64,000 nt of DNA from Apostichopus japonicus (Eukaryota > Echinodermata > Holothuroidea > Aspidochirotida > Stichopodidae), in assembly GCF_037975245.1 (NCBI RefSeq), contig NC_092572.1, forward strand, positions 13,520,269 through 13,584,268, written 5' to 3'. The position numbers were made by a program, and so were the translations under genes. Positions 47,301 to 57,586 of the stretch are shown in pieces (within the stretch, counting starts at the first letter, position 1; each line of letters opens with the position of its first letter). The notes under the pieces are model-generated. The model was given only the letters and a program-made list of their open reading frames with translations. It did not search any database and had not been told where the DNA came from.

Positions 47301-49605
47301 TGTCTTTGATGCCGAATATGTTACTTCCAATAACAGTGCATCTCACTGTCAGTTTTGAACCACAAGTATCCATAGAAACTTCCTTGTAAGCAATAGTATC
47401 AAACGTATCCGTATCTGTATTATGCCTGACGGTAACATTGAAGAGGTCTTCGTTTTCAGTGATTAAGCTGACGTTTACTTGAGGACGAGCACCAAGGACA
47501 CTGCAGGAAACATTGTGGTTGATCTTTGCGTAAGAGCTACAGTAGCAGGAATCACTAAGGGAAACGACCAGACATTCTTGTTGAGGCTTAACTACGAATA
47601 AAAGTTAAGTAGCAATTTAACGCTAAACAAATCTTGTCAGCAAGTATTTGCAAACTTTTGAAATATAAGGTAAAAGAAACGGCATGTATTTTATGTTGCA
47701 TTTAAAAATGCCGGCACGGGGAGACTTGAAAGCATTGTTTAAAAAAAACTTAATCGGTTTATATCAAACTAACGTTACATTTGAAACATATTTTAATTTT
47801 CAAGACTCATATCAGTAATAATTTGCTCTTGTTTATTATAAGCTTATACATTGTTAACTTGGCACGAAATGTATACTTGCTACACATTAAACTACATGGT
47901 GAGTTGTATTGTTTAGCATAATGTGTATTTTTTAGACTACTTTCTTTACATGGTATTATACTTACTTGCAAGTTCTAAACGAACAAAAGCTTCTTCATAC
48001 GATGCATCTTTAACACTGACGATCTTGTACAAACCGCATCGCTCTTCTATTACGCCTTTGATCAACAAAGCTCCTGTTCCTGTAATGTCATAATTCCCTT
48101 CCGCGGGTTTAAGGACTACTTTTTCTCCGTTTTCAAGTTTTACCAGGGGACTGCCAAACATATTCTTCTCGTTGTACCAGTATACGTTACTACCATTTTC
48201 AACATGACAATCAATGGCGAAATTCTGGCCGAGTGTAGCATACTCGTTCTTGTTGCAATGGAGTCCGTAAACTTATAAAAAATATATATGCAAATGATTG
48301 TAACTATATTGTATACTATATTAGATATAATATATAATACATATATCATACGTAATACGATTTTTTACAAGTGATTAATCATAGTGGTTCAAACTTTCCA
48401 TGTGTTTCATATATTTTATTTGCAAGGGTTCACCGCATGTGTCGAACTTAACGAAGTGTATGCATATGAACGCTTTGTATTCCATACGTGTGCTTATCGT
48501 AGAGCAAAGACAGCCAGGGAAACTTGATGTGTTGTACAATTATTACAACGAATCAATATCATGTTTCTTAGTTCCGTAAAATGTTCAGATAAAGTTCCGT
48601 GTTACACTAAACGTATTGATCATAAGCTGTGTAAAACGATGCTGATTTCGGCTCCAAATGTTGAGGCTTGGTATCAGTTTGTATGTGACAACACCCCGCC
48701 CAACTACACTCCATGAATGTGTGCTCAAGCACATTACTTCGATAACGCATCATATGTAATCGTTGGGCATCTGCTTATTAACTAAAATGTATGGGAGCTA
48801 CCCTATCAGTATCCGTTTGCAATTTCACGCGCACTCCCACTTCCCCAGGAATCGATCCTTTTAATTTCTTGAACAATATGCCTGGGATATTTGTAAGCAG
48901 AGTACCTGGCTGAAAATTATTTCTTAAAATAGTTTATCATGCTAACTTCTGTATGTGTGTATGTGGTTAACAAGAGGCAACATTGTTATGGTTTTCTTTG
49001 ACCTGGGCGTGTTCTCTTCCTGCTGTGTGTGATTTACATTTTACTCAGGTGCGCTTCTCACTTCCAAATTTGCTTCCACCCAAACTGCTGGCTGCCAGAT
49101 CGACCAGCCTCACCCTTATCACCCCATATCTGAAAGGACTGGTGCAGCTGACGTACATTGCTGCCTTAAATATAGAAAGGTAACAGTCTGAAAATTACCT
49201 GAGACAAACTTGATATCATCGATACAAAATACACAATTGCTATTTTTAAAAATAGAGTTACTGTGAGAGAGCGTGCAAAGCAGTACTTTTCAGATTTTGA
49301 ACACGAAACAATGCGTTTAAGTCGTCAATATGTTTTCTCTTCTACGTTTTCGTAATTGTTCAATACCAACGTAAATTTTGCATGTAGCGAAAAGCACCAG
49401 TATTGTGCCTAATTATCACAAGTGAAAAAAATTCGACTAGCATGAAAAAAATATTTGTGGTATGCATCGAGGTAACATATGCTGACATTGTTGTCAGGCA
49501 TAATGGGTTGTTAGTGTAACATATCAATAATAATATAATAAACTTACCTAAACCGTAAGACATCAATACCGCTAGACTCAAAACAACTTCCGCTTTTTTC
49601 AACAT
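41133..49605 (-). CDS. Transmembrane Ig-Ig-NACHT receptor-like gene, ten predicted exons
   Basis: Minus-strand exons: 49605-49548, 48271-47966, 47591-47280, 46771-46604, 46173-46124, 45726-45681, 44656-44607, 44221-44176, 43879-42255, 41336-41133. All have GT/AG borders and joining phases, totalling 954 codons plus stop. Order: signal peptide (1-19), first Ig (20-121), second Ig (122-225), stalk, transmembrane helix about 254-278 followed by CKK, a short hydrophilic linker made of two repeated exon pairs (282-345), NACHT NTPase (Walker A ADIGHGKT at 418-425, Walker B LLLDGLDEI at 492-500), and a leucine-rich end. NACHT proteins are oligomerising signal switches, usually soluble. Here the predicted topology places extracellular Ig domains outside and NACHT inside the cell, suggesting a surface receptor with NLR-type signalling. 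An in-frame TGA at 42470-42468 would stop translation after 815 residues, so this allele may be broken. The 5-prime non-coding part is not defined. Confidence 0.75.
42255..43879 (-). CDS. NACHT domain exon with an in-frame TGA
   Basis: A single 1625-nt exon (acceptor ttttaag, donor gtaagt) enters at phase 1 and ends at phase 0. It encodes KRALFIADIGHGKTSLRQYL (Walker A), HLLLDGLDEISQQ (Walker B) and a long helical region typical of the post-NACHT winged-helix part. The frame ends at TGA 42470-42468. It then continues open for 71 more codons (KYECWNTLADCIFESENDED to IVKCLGSN) up to a good splice donor. The first glycine of the usual GxxxxGK[ST] P-loop is alanine. No LRR array is encoded in this exon. 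Confidence 0.85.
44176..46173 (-). repeat. Tandem duplication of a two-exon linker cassette
   Basis: The exon pair 46173-46124 (RNDNSTKEHQESGTEL) plus 45726-45681 (DVTKPLLAHPSELSE) is repeated as 44656-44607 (RNDNSKKERQESDIQL) plus 44221-44176 (RDTEPLVTQSSPLSE). Exon sizes are identical (50 and 46 nt), phases are identical (1 to 0, then 0 to 1), and splice-site context matches (cagaaaagtg..., gtatgt; gtaatgatg). The cassette adds 32 residues without changing frame, so copies can accumulate. A third, exon-less remnant of the intron part lies at 46260-46470 (compare 45540-45790). Confidence 0.85.
46604..46771 (-). CDS. Transmembrane exon of the Ig-NACHT gene
   Basis: Phase 1-1 exon, 56 codons. 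A Thr/Asp-rich stalk (CIQTTDTHTDSTVKDEEVP) is followed by about 25 hydrophobic residues (LVIIVAVSVGIAVMICLV and on) and a CKKG stop-transfer signal. The basic residues on the C-terminal side fit a type I orientation with the NACHT domain in the cytoplasm. Confidence 0.85.
47280..47591 (-). CDS. Second Ig domain exon of the Ig-NACHT gene
   Basis: Phase 1-1 exon, 104 codons. Cysteines at NHNVSCSVLGARPQV (strand B) and SKLTVRCTVIGSN (strand F) fit a C2/I-type Ig fold. Extra cysteines lie in the N-terminal part (DSCYCSSY). Several Asn-x-Ser/Thr sites suggest glycosylation. Confidence 0.75.
47966..48271 (-). CDS. First Ig domain exon of the Ig-NACHT gene
   Basis: Phase 1-1 exon, 102 codons. It starts VYGLHCNKNEYATLGQNFAI, continues DCHVENGSNVYWYNEKNMF (strand B Cys and strand C Trp) and ends with GVIEERCGLYKIVSV. 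The usual strand-F motif G-x-Y-x-C reads GLYKI, so the canonical second cysteine is missing. The cysteine just before that glycine and the one in GLHC may form an alternative disulfide. Confidence 0.7.
49548..49605 (-). CDS. Signal-peptide exon of the Ig-NACHT gene
   Basis: ATG at 49605 in context aaacaATGt. The exon encodes MLKKAEVVLSLAVLMSYGL (basic start, hydrophobic core) and ends at a consensus donor (taggtaagt), phase 1, fitting the next Ig exon. Confidence 0.75.
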
Positions 49606-49908
49606 TGTTTCTTTCTTCGATTGTTTTCAGTTAAAGACTGCAGAAGAAAAACAAGCATTGCTAATCACATATGTAAGCCAAAAAACATTGCTTAATTCTT
49701 TATTAACGGGTGAACATATGTTTATTGTATCACTTTACTTTAAAGAATATCCGTAAAGGATCGAAAACATTTGGGAACTTTAAACAAATTCGCCTGTAAG
49801 AAGAGTCCAACAAAATCTCACAAAATTAATGTTCAGTATTAAATTAATATTGTTATATATTAATATTGTTATAGTACAAAATAGTACAAAATTAATGTTC
49901 AGTATTAG

Positions 49909-50160
49909 GCGGAGTGTATAGCCTAGTGGTTAACGCCGGCGTCTCCCAGTCATGAGATCCCCGGTTCGATTCCCCGCCGACAGCAATATGTGTCGTCTGG
50001 CAAGGGTGTTGTTCAATAACAACTTCCCGACATGGACGTTAAATGGATGTGTGCCGAGAGATTGGCTTCGGTCAGCTTGCGAGTCTATAAGCCTCCATGG
50101 CTTCTTTCGCGAGTTCCTGCTTGCGGGAAGATCACATATACATACATACATACATACATA
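49909..50160 (+). mobile_element. tRNA-derived SINE, copy 2 (best preserved)
   Basis: The head has a pol III A box 'tagcctagtggttaacgcc' (about 49920) and B box ggttcgattcc (about 49963), spaced as in a tRNA. The body is shared with the minus-strand copies at 8247 and 61057, and the tail is (CATA)n at 50137-50160. It sits between the two divergent Ig receptor genes, about 300 bp upstream of the Ig-NACHT start codon. Confidence 0.9.
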
Positions 50161-52640
50161 GTATTGTTTTATTATTCAATTATGAGGATATTAAGCGATG
50201 ACGAGGTGTGCGATGGAGGAAGGAGTACGGTTAAAGGGAGATACAGGTGTGTAAAGTCTGGCAATGGCATGGACACGGATCTGTCTCAGACAGGGCCCGG
50301 TTTGGACTTAGACTTGGACTTGTCTCGGACTCGGAAATGTTGGATTTGCTTGCAACCTGACCTGCTGCTCTTCGAGCTAGATGTTGAGTTTAAGTTTCAA
50401 ACTTTTACTTATTACTCAATATCGATTTGATTGATAAAACCAACACAACGACCTTTTACGAATAGTCCATTTGTTTAAACAAATCGCACCGGTACCGAAT
50501 TAGGCAAACCGTGTTACATGTTTGTTTAAAAGCAGATTGTATGCCATGTATTTCATGTCAATATCTACCGAACTTAACTAACTGATAACTTTTGTATATT
50601 ATTTCAAATGGCCTGCCAATTTAAAGTGACTTAAATTACTGTCAAAATCATTTATATTCCATGATCACATAAGCTAAGTCTCTGTAGCAGTGAAAAGTAT
50701 GACTCAACTTCTTTCCTTCAAACAGTCCTTACAGTAGGTCAATAGATATAAAATGATTTGGGTACGCTATGACTGAGAGATTGTGTACGCAACACATACC
50801 CTCTGAGATAATATTATGGCACTTTTATAGGTCAAAATACATTATATACGGAGTATCTTTATAAATGATCCAGCAATTCCGATTCATACCAAAGAACCCA
50901 GTGTAAGTCATACATACTCAAACAATTCTTTAAAATGAAAAATGCATGCCCCCTTACAATATAGCAAAGATATAACATTTATTGAACTTGTTCAGTGCGA
51001 CCGTGTCCGTGACAGGTGCAAGTCCAAGATTGGAACTACCTAAACTGGACGCGATTTCAAGTCCAGACTTGAGTACTTCAGCCATGTCACATACTGTAAT
51101 ATGCTCTTATATGTGAACTGTCCCAGTTATGTGGGACACTCATAATGTATGCTGTGACGCAGTGACGAATATTTAGTAGTCGGCCATTTTACATGGGTAG
51201 TCATAAAAGCTCAATCGATAGCTATATTGCGTACCTGATGTTGTAATATTTTGGAAACAAGAACTACCAAAACTTGATCATGTCACTTCCGCCGATTATA
51301 TTATTATATCAAATCTAATGAAATATGACATGCGTTACACGTTACAGGAACATATTATAATTTAAGAATTATACATACCTAAAAATATAAGCTGCGTTAC
51401 TGACACGTATACAGGACTTACCTTATGTCATTACAAGCGCGTACAACGACCTACTCGTATCACTTAACCTTAAAGCAACGCAGCGTTTACAGTGGTTGTT
51501 CGACTTTAACCCTTGTAAAACCTTATAATGAGCAAACGCTTATTGCTAATTATAACGTATAGACATAAAAGGAGCAATGCTTATATGTTTGTTTTGGTAT
51601 TCCATGTTCATGGTAAGAATGTGTACGATAAATTATCTTTGTAGACCGCTTGTCAAAATAAAATGGTTGGAATCTTCAACTCTCGACACAAACGTGCCTG
51701 TTTGTATCATCGGGAATTACGATGTTTATAGTTTTAACGAATCCAACCGACTCTCCATTGTAATTTAGGTATGCGTGTAAGCCTTTGTACTGCCATGGAA
51801 CATTCCCGATTACGTGTCATGACGAAACGTTAAAAAATAGTTTATGTTGCTTTACGCAATTGTTTAGTATTAAGGGTTGAAGTGAAACTCAGAGGATAAT
51901 TATTCCAAAGTGAATAAAAGAGGCAGAATTAATATGTTAATCAATATTAATTTTTCAATTAATTACCTTGTCTGTTGGATGTACAATCGTTTTCACAGTA
52001 GCGGTACCGCTTGTCAAAATAAAATGGTTGGAATCTTCAACTCTCGACACATTTCTTCAAAACTAAGTCCAACCACAATAAATAAAGTGTAAATACCTTC
52101 AAGAAAATGAAACAGGGTAGTATTCGTTTATACAGGGAATTGGTAGCAACATCACTATAGTTTTCAGCCCCGATTATGAGTTCACTGCAAGGTGTTAACA
52201 ATGCATGGTGCGTTAGTTACAACAGTTTTCTCCATGTATTTTGTCATGCCATAAAGCGTTATCGATTTACGATTGCGACCGATTTAATCATGCATTTGGA
52301 CACCACGCGGTAGAGAAATAGACAAAATTACACCCGTTTATTTTGTGGAATATTATACACCCAATAAGCAGTATAATTTCTCAGACACTACAACATTGAG
52401 AGTATAATATTTGATGAAGGCAATCTTAGTCAGTATGACCTTATTTCCTCCACGACTTATCAACCGGCAGACAATGCGTGTAGTATAACGGATAGAAACG
52501 TGTATAAATAAATGGCCATTATGACGCAGACTAGCTACTTTCATATTAGATTCGATTAAAACATGTTAGTGATTCATTATTAAATCATAACTCATTGGCA
52601 GAACTAGTGAGGAAGACAAACACAACCACAATATAACAGT
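50161..52640. other. Intergenic region between divergent Ig receptor genes
   Basis: A 46-bp exact direct repeat lies at 51645-51690 and 52006-52051 (both contain 'aaaatggttggaatcttcaa'). No exon was recognised. Promoters of one or both receptor genes are expected here, but no TATA or initiator element can be assigned with confidence. Confidence 0.5.
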
Positions 52641-54998
52641 ATGGATACTGCTTCTATTCCTTTTATTCTCTTCGTTTGTCTTGTATCTAGAGGTATGTAT
52701 TCAGTCGCAAATATTTTATCTCCATTTATCTGAATAAGTGTAATAACATATATTTAAGCCACATGATATTGACTTTTTGTTTGTTTCATAGGTTATGTCT
52801 CAACAACTAATTCGGCTTTATGTTTCAAAAGCGATAACGCTTCTGATATTTTGAATTCATGCGTTGTTGAAATCGGAGATGATTTGTGTCTGATATGTCC
52901 TGTGCATATATCAAACACGCCAACTATCATGTGGTGGAGAAACGAAAACTTAATTTACGCCGGTGTAAATAAACTTAGCGAAGACGAAACAATACTTCAA
53001 AACACTTGTCAACACGTGCTTTCATCGATTCAGTTAAAGAATGTTTCATTTGCTAAATTCAACGATGTGTATGAATGTCGCAGAAGTGATCAAGACTTAG
53101 TGTTAATTATGTACAAGGTATCAGTAATAGGTAAGATAACATTTTCATAGCATATATTTATATCTTCAGTTGCAGTGTTTGTGAACTATAGCTTGATAAA
53201 TCTATGTTTTAAATGTTGAACCTCAGTAGTATAATTTCATCGATAGGTATTTCTCGTAAATTGAACAATTAACTAAACACCTTTACCGTCTTATTTTATG
53301 CAGTTTTTGCAAAGCGATTACCTAATGGACAGCAGCACATTAGGAGCTCCAGAATTGGTAATATTTAAAAGTAATTTGCAATGGTAATTTGTTTCTTACG
53401 AAAACTGATATTATATTTACATGACAAATTCTTACAACGAAGAAAACATTCAGAAATAAATGGAAACAAAATATATGTAAAAGGATGAATAAGAAATGTA
53501 TGCCACTGCATACATAGTAAACATGCAATGTTTATTTTCAACTCTTAAATAATAGTTCCAGGTTATCTATCTTTGACAAACTTAGATATTTTGCATCTAA
53601 TATTCTGTTCAACCTTCCCATGTTAAGCTAAGCCACTTTTGGCCATTGTGAAATATGAAAATAATCCGTTGTACGAAGAAACTGAATCACTGGAATGCAG
53701 AGCAGATGGAATTTTGCCGCCTTTGACTTTAACTTGGTTAGTAAATGAAAATATACAAAGGAAGGAGCTATTTAATGAAACTGTTGACCATAGAGTGGTG
53801 TCTACATACAGCTTCAACCAGGATGGAAATTCAAAAACAATTGCATGTCAAGTTAATGGTTCTCATATCAAACCCGCCAGTGTGACTTACAACTACCAAA
53901 TATCAACTTTGGGTAAGATTTTTTCTAGAAACATATTTAAAAAGGCAGCGAATATGTTTTTTTGTAAAGCAAATACGATATTGGTGATTTCTCGTGACTA
54001 AAAACTTAACGTCAAAAAACATGTTCCGTAGTGGTTCTAAAATAAATATGTACTAGAATATGTTATTGTGTGAAAAAATAAGGAGTACATCGTTTGAGTT
54101 TGAATACTGTGACAAAACACGTGGTGAATATTTTCTTTGGGTAATGACAAAATTGCTTCAATTTTGCTTTATCATTTAATACTTATCAATACGCTTTAAA
54201 AATATGCTTTACTTTTTATTTTTTATAATAAAGAAAGAAATTTTTACTTAATAAAAATATAACATTTAAACTTGAAGGAGAAGTACGTTATGTCGGACCC
54301 AGTAAACTTCAGTTAGAAGAAAAAAAAGACAGACAATTGTGCTTACTTAACCAATTTGCTGTCCAGGCGCTTTGTAAGTTTGCCAACTTCAGTCTTTCCT
54401 TTTATGATAATGTATACTTTCCGTTACTAATACCTGTTAAAGTGTATAGCACCTTTCAATATTCAATGATAAATGTGGGAGTATTGCAGTGAGGTAAGTC
54501 CTTACTCTTACCAATATTTTACCTTTACGGCCTCTTAGCAACAAAACACAGGCTGTGAAAGATGTTTTAAACTAGTTTCATTATTTATGTATATATCAAA
54601 TTGATGCATAACATTCCATCTGAGGTTAGTGATCAATGAGCGAAGAACAAACGTCCATGTATGTTTCATCTCTGAAAACATTGATCTGATTCTTCCGAAG
54701 GTATAGCATAATGACATTGTGTTGGAATACCTCAATAAATCACCGACCACCATTCCAAACAATTTTTGGGAAAATATCAACGCTCTTAGAAAATGTTAGC
54801 CAGGTAAGTCAATTCAGATTTGTATCATGCATGTAATCACTTAATGTCATGATTTTCTGAGACACGCTCTTGAAACATCCAGAGTTCTCAACAAAACTGT
54901 CAACTAATGTTAGATCTCATTTCTTTTTAATTATGCAGGAAGAACAAGTTCTAAGATGTAAAGCATCGGACTACTACTCGACTTTGGAAATATCGTAA
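52641..54998 (+). CDS. Ig-domain receptor tyrosine kinase-like gene, incomplete
   Basis: Exon 1, 52641-52692, encodes a signal peptide (MDTASIPFILFVCLVSR). Exon 2, 52792-53130, encodes a V-like Ig (LCLICPVHISNTPTIMWWRN, later FNDVYECRRS). Exon 3, 53628-53912, encodes a C2-like Ig (ESLECRADGILPPLTLTWLV, later KTIACQVNGSH). All junctions are phase 1. Exon 54707-54803 encodes MTLCWNTSINHRPPFQTI and 54939-54998 encodes EEQVLRCKASDYYSTLEIS and a stop: the kinase C-terminus, as in copy 1. A possible juxtamembrane or N-lobe exon is 54276-54368 (VRYVGPSKLQLEEKKDRQL), with a weak acceptor. I found no transmembrane exon and none for most of the kinase in 53913-54706, so the locus is deleted, or these are two fragments of a once longer gene. 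Confidence 0.6.
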
Positions 54999-54999
54999 T

Positions 55000-55735
55000 T
55001 AAGCTATGGTTGTATATGTTTCATTAATAGGTGACGGATATTCAAGAAACATTTAGAAATAAAAAATGCTCCGTAATGTTATGAAGCTCAAATTGCAGTT
55101 TAATCGAAGAATCGTTTTGAATAAATCATAGAAGTTTAAATTCATATTATAATTCTCTGACTCTGTTGCTTTTGGTGACAAGTTTGTTAGTGATAATTAA
55201 CCACCAACAGACATGTTGCCAATGCAAGATTGGTCAATGTAGATCATTTGATCAGACGGTAACATTTGTTCACTTGCATTACTTCAATTAAAGTTAAGAT
55301 GTGATGTTTGTGCTTAACAGTCTCAAAACTTGATGAAATCTAGTCGTTTAAAGAACTATCGGATTTAGTGGCAATGTAGATAAACTGTTAGAGCAAAATA
55401 CTTGCTTACTTCTTGTAAATACATATTGTGAATAAAACGTGGTTCGTGATTACCTTATCTTTCAATTTCTACCTCCCTACTATACAAAATTAAGATTTAA
55501 CAAAGAATCTAATTTCACAAACTCAATAACAATTAAAGGTCAAATCACTATAAATACATTTGTTTGTTCTTCATTAACGAGGCATGAGGCTAATAAAATT
55601 TACCTCAGAGTTTCAGTTATATATAACTATTTTATTGATCCAATCATCAAGTCTAAGAACTAACAATGAAGCAGACTTTACAACAATTTGCAATTTACCC
55701 TAAATTTGAGCTATTTGTGATTACAATTTACCATT
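55000..55735 (+). repeat. Paralogous flank of kinase copy 2, part 1
   Basis: Matches 2473-3300 in order (for example 'atcatttgatcagacggtaa' in both), up to the PLE insertion point at 55736. The match resumes after 57586. Confidence 0.8.
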
Positions 55736-56843
55736 AATCTTGATTAACCCTGGTAGGTCTATCATCTCAGGTAAAGGGACCCCCTCTGAGAAGATATTCA
55801 TTGTATGTGGACCATTTCATCAAAACTTCTACTTCCTCAGGTTAGCTCTTACATCCATGACAGTCCAGATTTCCTCAGGAAACATGAAGATATCAAGAAC
55901 CAAATCCCCAGCACAGCCATCATCGGTACTTTCGACGTCACTTCTCTTTACACTAACATCCCTCATGCTGAAGGTAGTGCAGCCCTTTTCAAGAAGGTCC
56001 ACCCTTGTCCACCCATCTCTGACATTAAAGTTCTCATGCAACAGGTTCTCACCAAAAAAAAAACTTCACGTTCATAGACAAGCATTACCTTCAAAGACAC
56101 GGGACTGCCATAGGTACCAGGATGGCTCCTTGCTTTGCTTGCCTGTTTATGAAGAACGCATGCTCAGTACAGCTCCCTGCCGTCCACTAATCTGGTGGCG
56201 CTACATCGATTACTTCTTCTTCGTTTGGACCAGTGATGAGGATAGCCTGCTCACCTTCATCAATCACATCAATTCTTTCCACAGCACCATCAAATTCACC
56301 TCTGAGTACTCTCATCAACAGGTTAACTTTTTCGATGTGATTCTTTGCAAGGAACACGGTTCTCTCTCTAAAGACTTATACAACAAGCCCGAAGACACAC
56401 ACCAGTATCTCCATTCTTAAAGCTGCCATCCCCATCACTGCAAGTCTGGAATTGCCTACAGTCGAGCACTTCGTCTTCGTCGCATTTGCTTTAACAATTC
56501 CTCTTTCATTCGCCATACAGATGCTTTGGAAAAACACCTTACTGCCAGGGGCCATAGTGCCAGAAGGGTGCGTGAAGCCATTCAGAGAGTCCGCTCCGTT
56601 TCCAGATCATCCACTTTGGCAGTGAAGGGCAAAAATAGACAAGATTGCAACAACAAGCTCCCCCTGGTTGTTACTTTCCACCCAAATCTTCCTCCTCTTC
56701 AGTAAATTACCTCTAACAACCACAACTTTCTCCTCACTTCAGATAGACTCCAACGAGCTGTCCCTGAAAACCCACCATCGCCTACGAGATGCATCATCTG
56801 CAGCCACCAAATTGTTGAAGCCAATTCCATCACCAACCACAGC

Positions 56844-57191
56844 ATGCAACACACACACAAGACTAAGGGTCTCATCACTTGCACAACCACTAATGTCATA
56901 TATCTGATCTCTAGTAGAGTTTGCGGCATCCAGTATGTTGGCGAAACCAAAACCACCCTCAAAAAGCGATTCTATGGTCACAGATCTACAGTCTACACCA
57001 TGAAAACTGAGACCCCAGTTGGAGAACACTTTGACCTTCCCAACCATACCATTAACGACATGTCCCTATATAGGATTGAATCCTTAAGTAGCTGCCCTGA
57101 CCTAGTACGAATCAGCAGAGAGAGGCTGTGGATGCAACGCCTTCGCACCATTCAACCTCATGGGCTCAACATTCAGGAAGTACATGACTAA
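56844..57191 (+). CDS. GIY-YIG endonuclease domain of the PLE
   Basis: Open for 115 codons: TTTNVIYLISSRVCGIQYVG, ETKTTLKKRFYGH, and RISRERLWMQRLRTIQPHGL, a C-terminal pattern typical of PLE GIY-YIG endonucleases. GIY appears as VIYLI and YIG as QYVG, with the usual downstream R and E residues. The domain is intact although the RT upstream is broken, which suggests a recent insertion or chance preservation. Confidence 0.8.
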   Translation: MQHTHKTKGLITCTTTNVIYLISSRVCGIQYVGETKTTLKKRFYGHRSTVYTMKTETPVGEHFDLPNHTINDMSLYRIESLSSCPDLVRISRERLWMQRLRTIQPHGLNIQEVHD

Positions 57192-57531
57192 CTTTTTCTT
57201 CTGTCCCCCTCCTTTTCCCCTTGTCAACTCCCCCTCCATCATTCTTCTTCTCATAGCTCTCTTCTACTCTTTTTTTCTTCACACTTTTCTGTCTTTGTCC
57301 TTTTCCAGTTTATTCCCTACCCCCTTCCCTTAATCCTCTCTTTGTCCCTCCACTGTTTATCTCCTATCTCTCCTCTTCCCTATTTGTTTCTTTCTTTCTT
57401 CACTCCATCCCTTGTCTACTAATCCCCTTACATTTATCTCTTTGTGTTCACCATGCTCATTCACCTGTCTGTATTTTGTGCGTTTTTTGTCCCTTCTGTT
57501 ACTGTTACTTGTTATTTAGCCTTTGAAGAAG

Positions 57532-57553
57532 ATCCTACTAGGATCGAAACGTC
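57532..57553 (+). ncRNA. Hammerhead-like hairpin near the PLE 3-prime end
   Basis: TTGAAGA, an unpaired A, a perfect stem gatcc/ggatc, and GAAACGTC. It has the same layout as the motifs at 28091 and 32650. The first core base is T rather than C, so ribozyme activity is unlikely, but the hairpin is conserved. Confidence 0.45.
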
Positions 57554-57586
57554 AGGCCAACTTACTTTTACACATGAATCTTGATT

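Larger units (their letters stand above)
55736..57586 (+). mobile_element. Penelope-like element copy with 10-bp target-site duplication
   Basis: The direct repeat aatcttgatt flanks the insert at 55736-55745 and 57577-57586; the paralogous uninterrupted site is in 3320-3340 and 3590-3602. The copy is 5-prime truncated and begins at the RT motif GRSIISGKGTPSEK. It continues with GTFDVTSLYTNIPHAEGS, HGTAIGTRMAPCF and YIDYFFFVW (the catalytic YIDD is changed to YIDY), then an endonuclease. Frameshifts occur in the RT. The 3-prime UTR is C/T-rich (57190-57520). The family differs from the 27480 and 32480 lineages. Confidence 0.9.

Noticed and set aside
49909-49985. Functional tRNA gene
   Set aside because: A and B boxes are present but the acceptor stem does not close, and the segment continues into a SINE body with a (CATA)n tail that recurs at two other sites.
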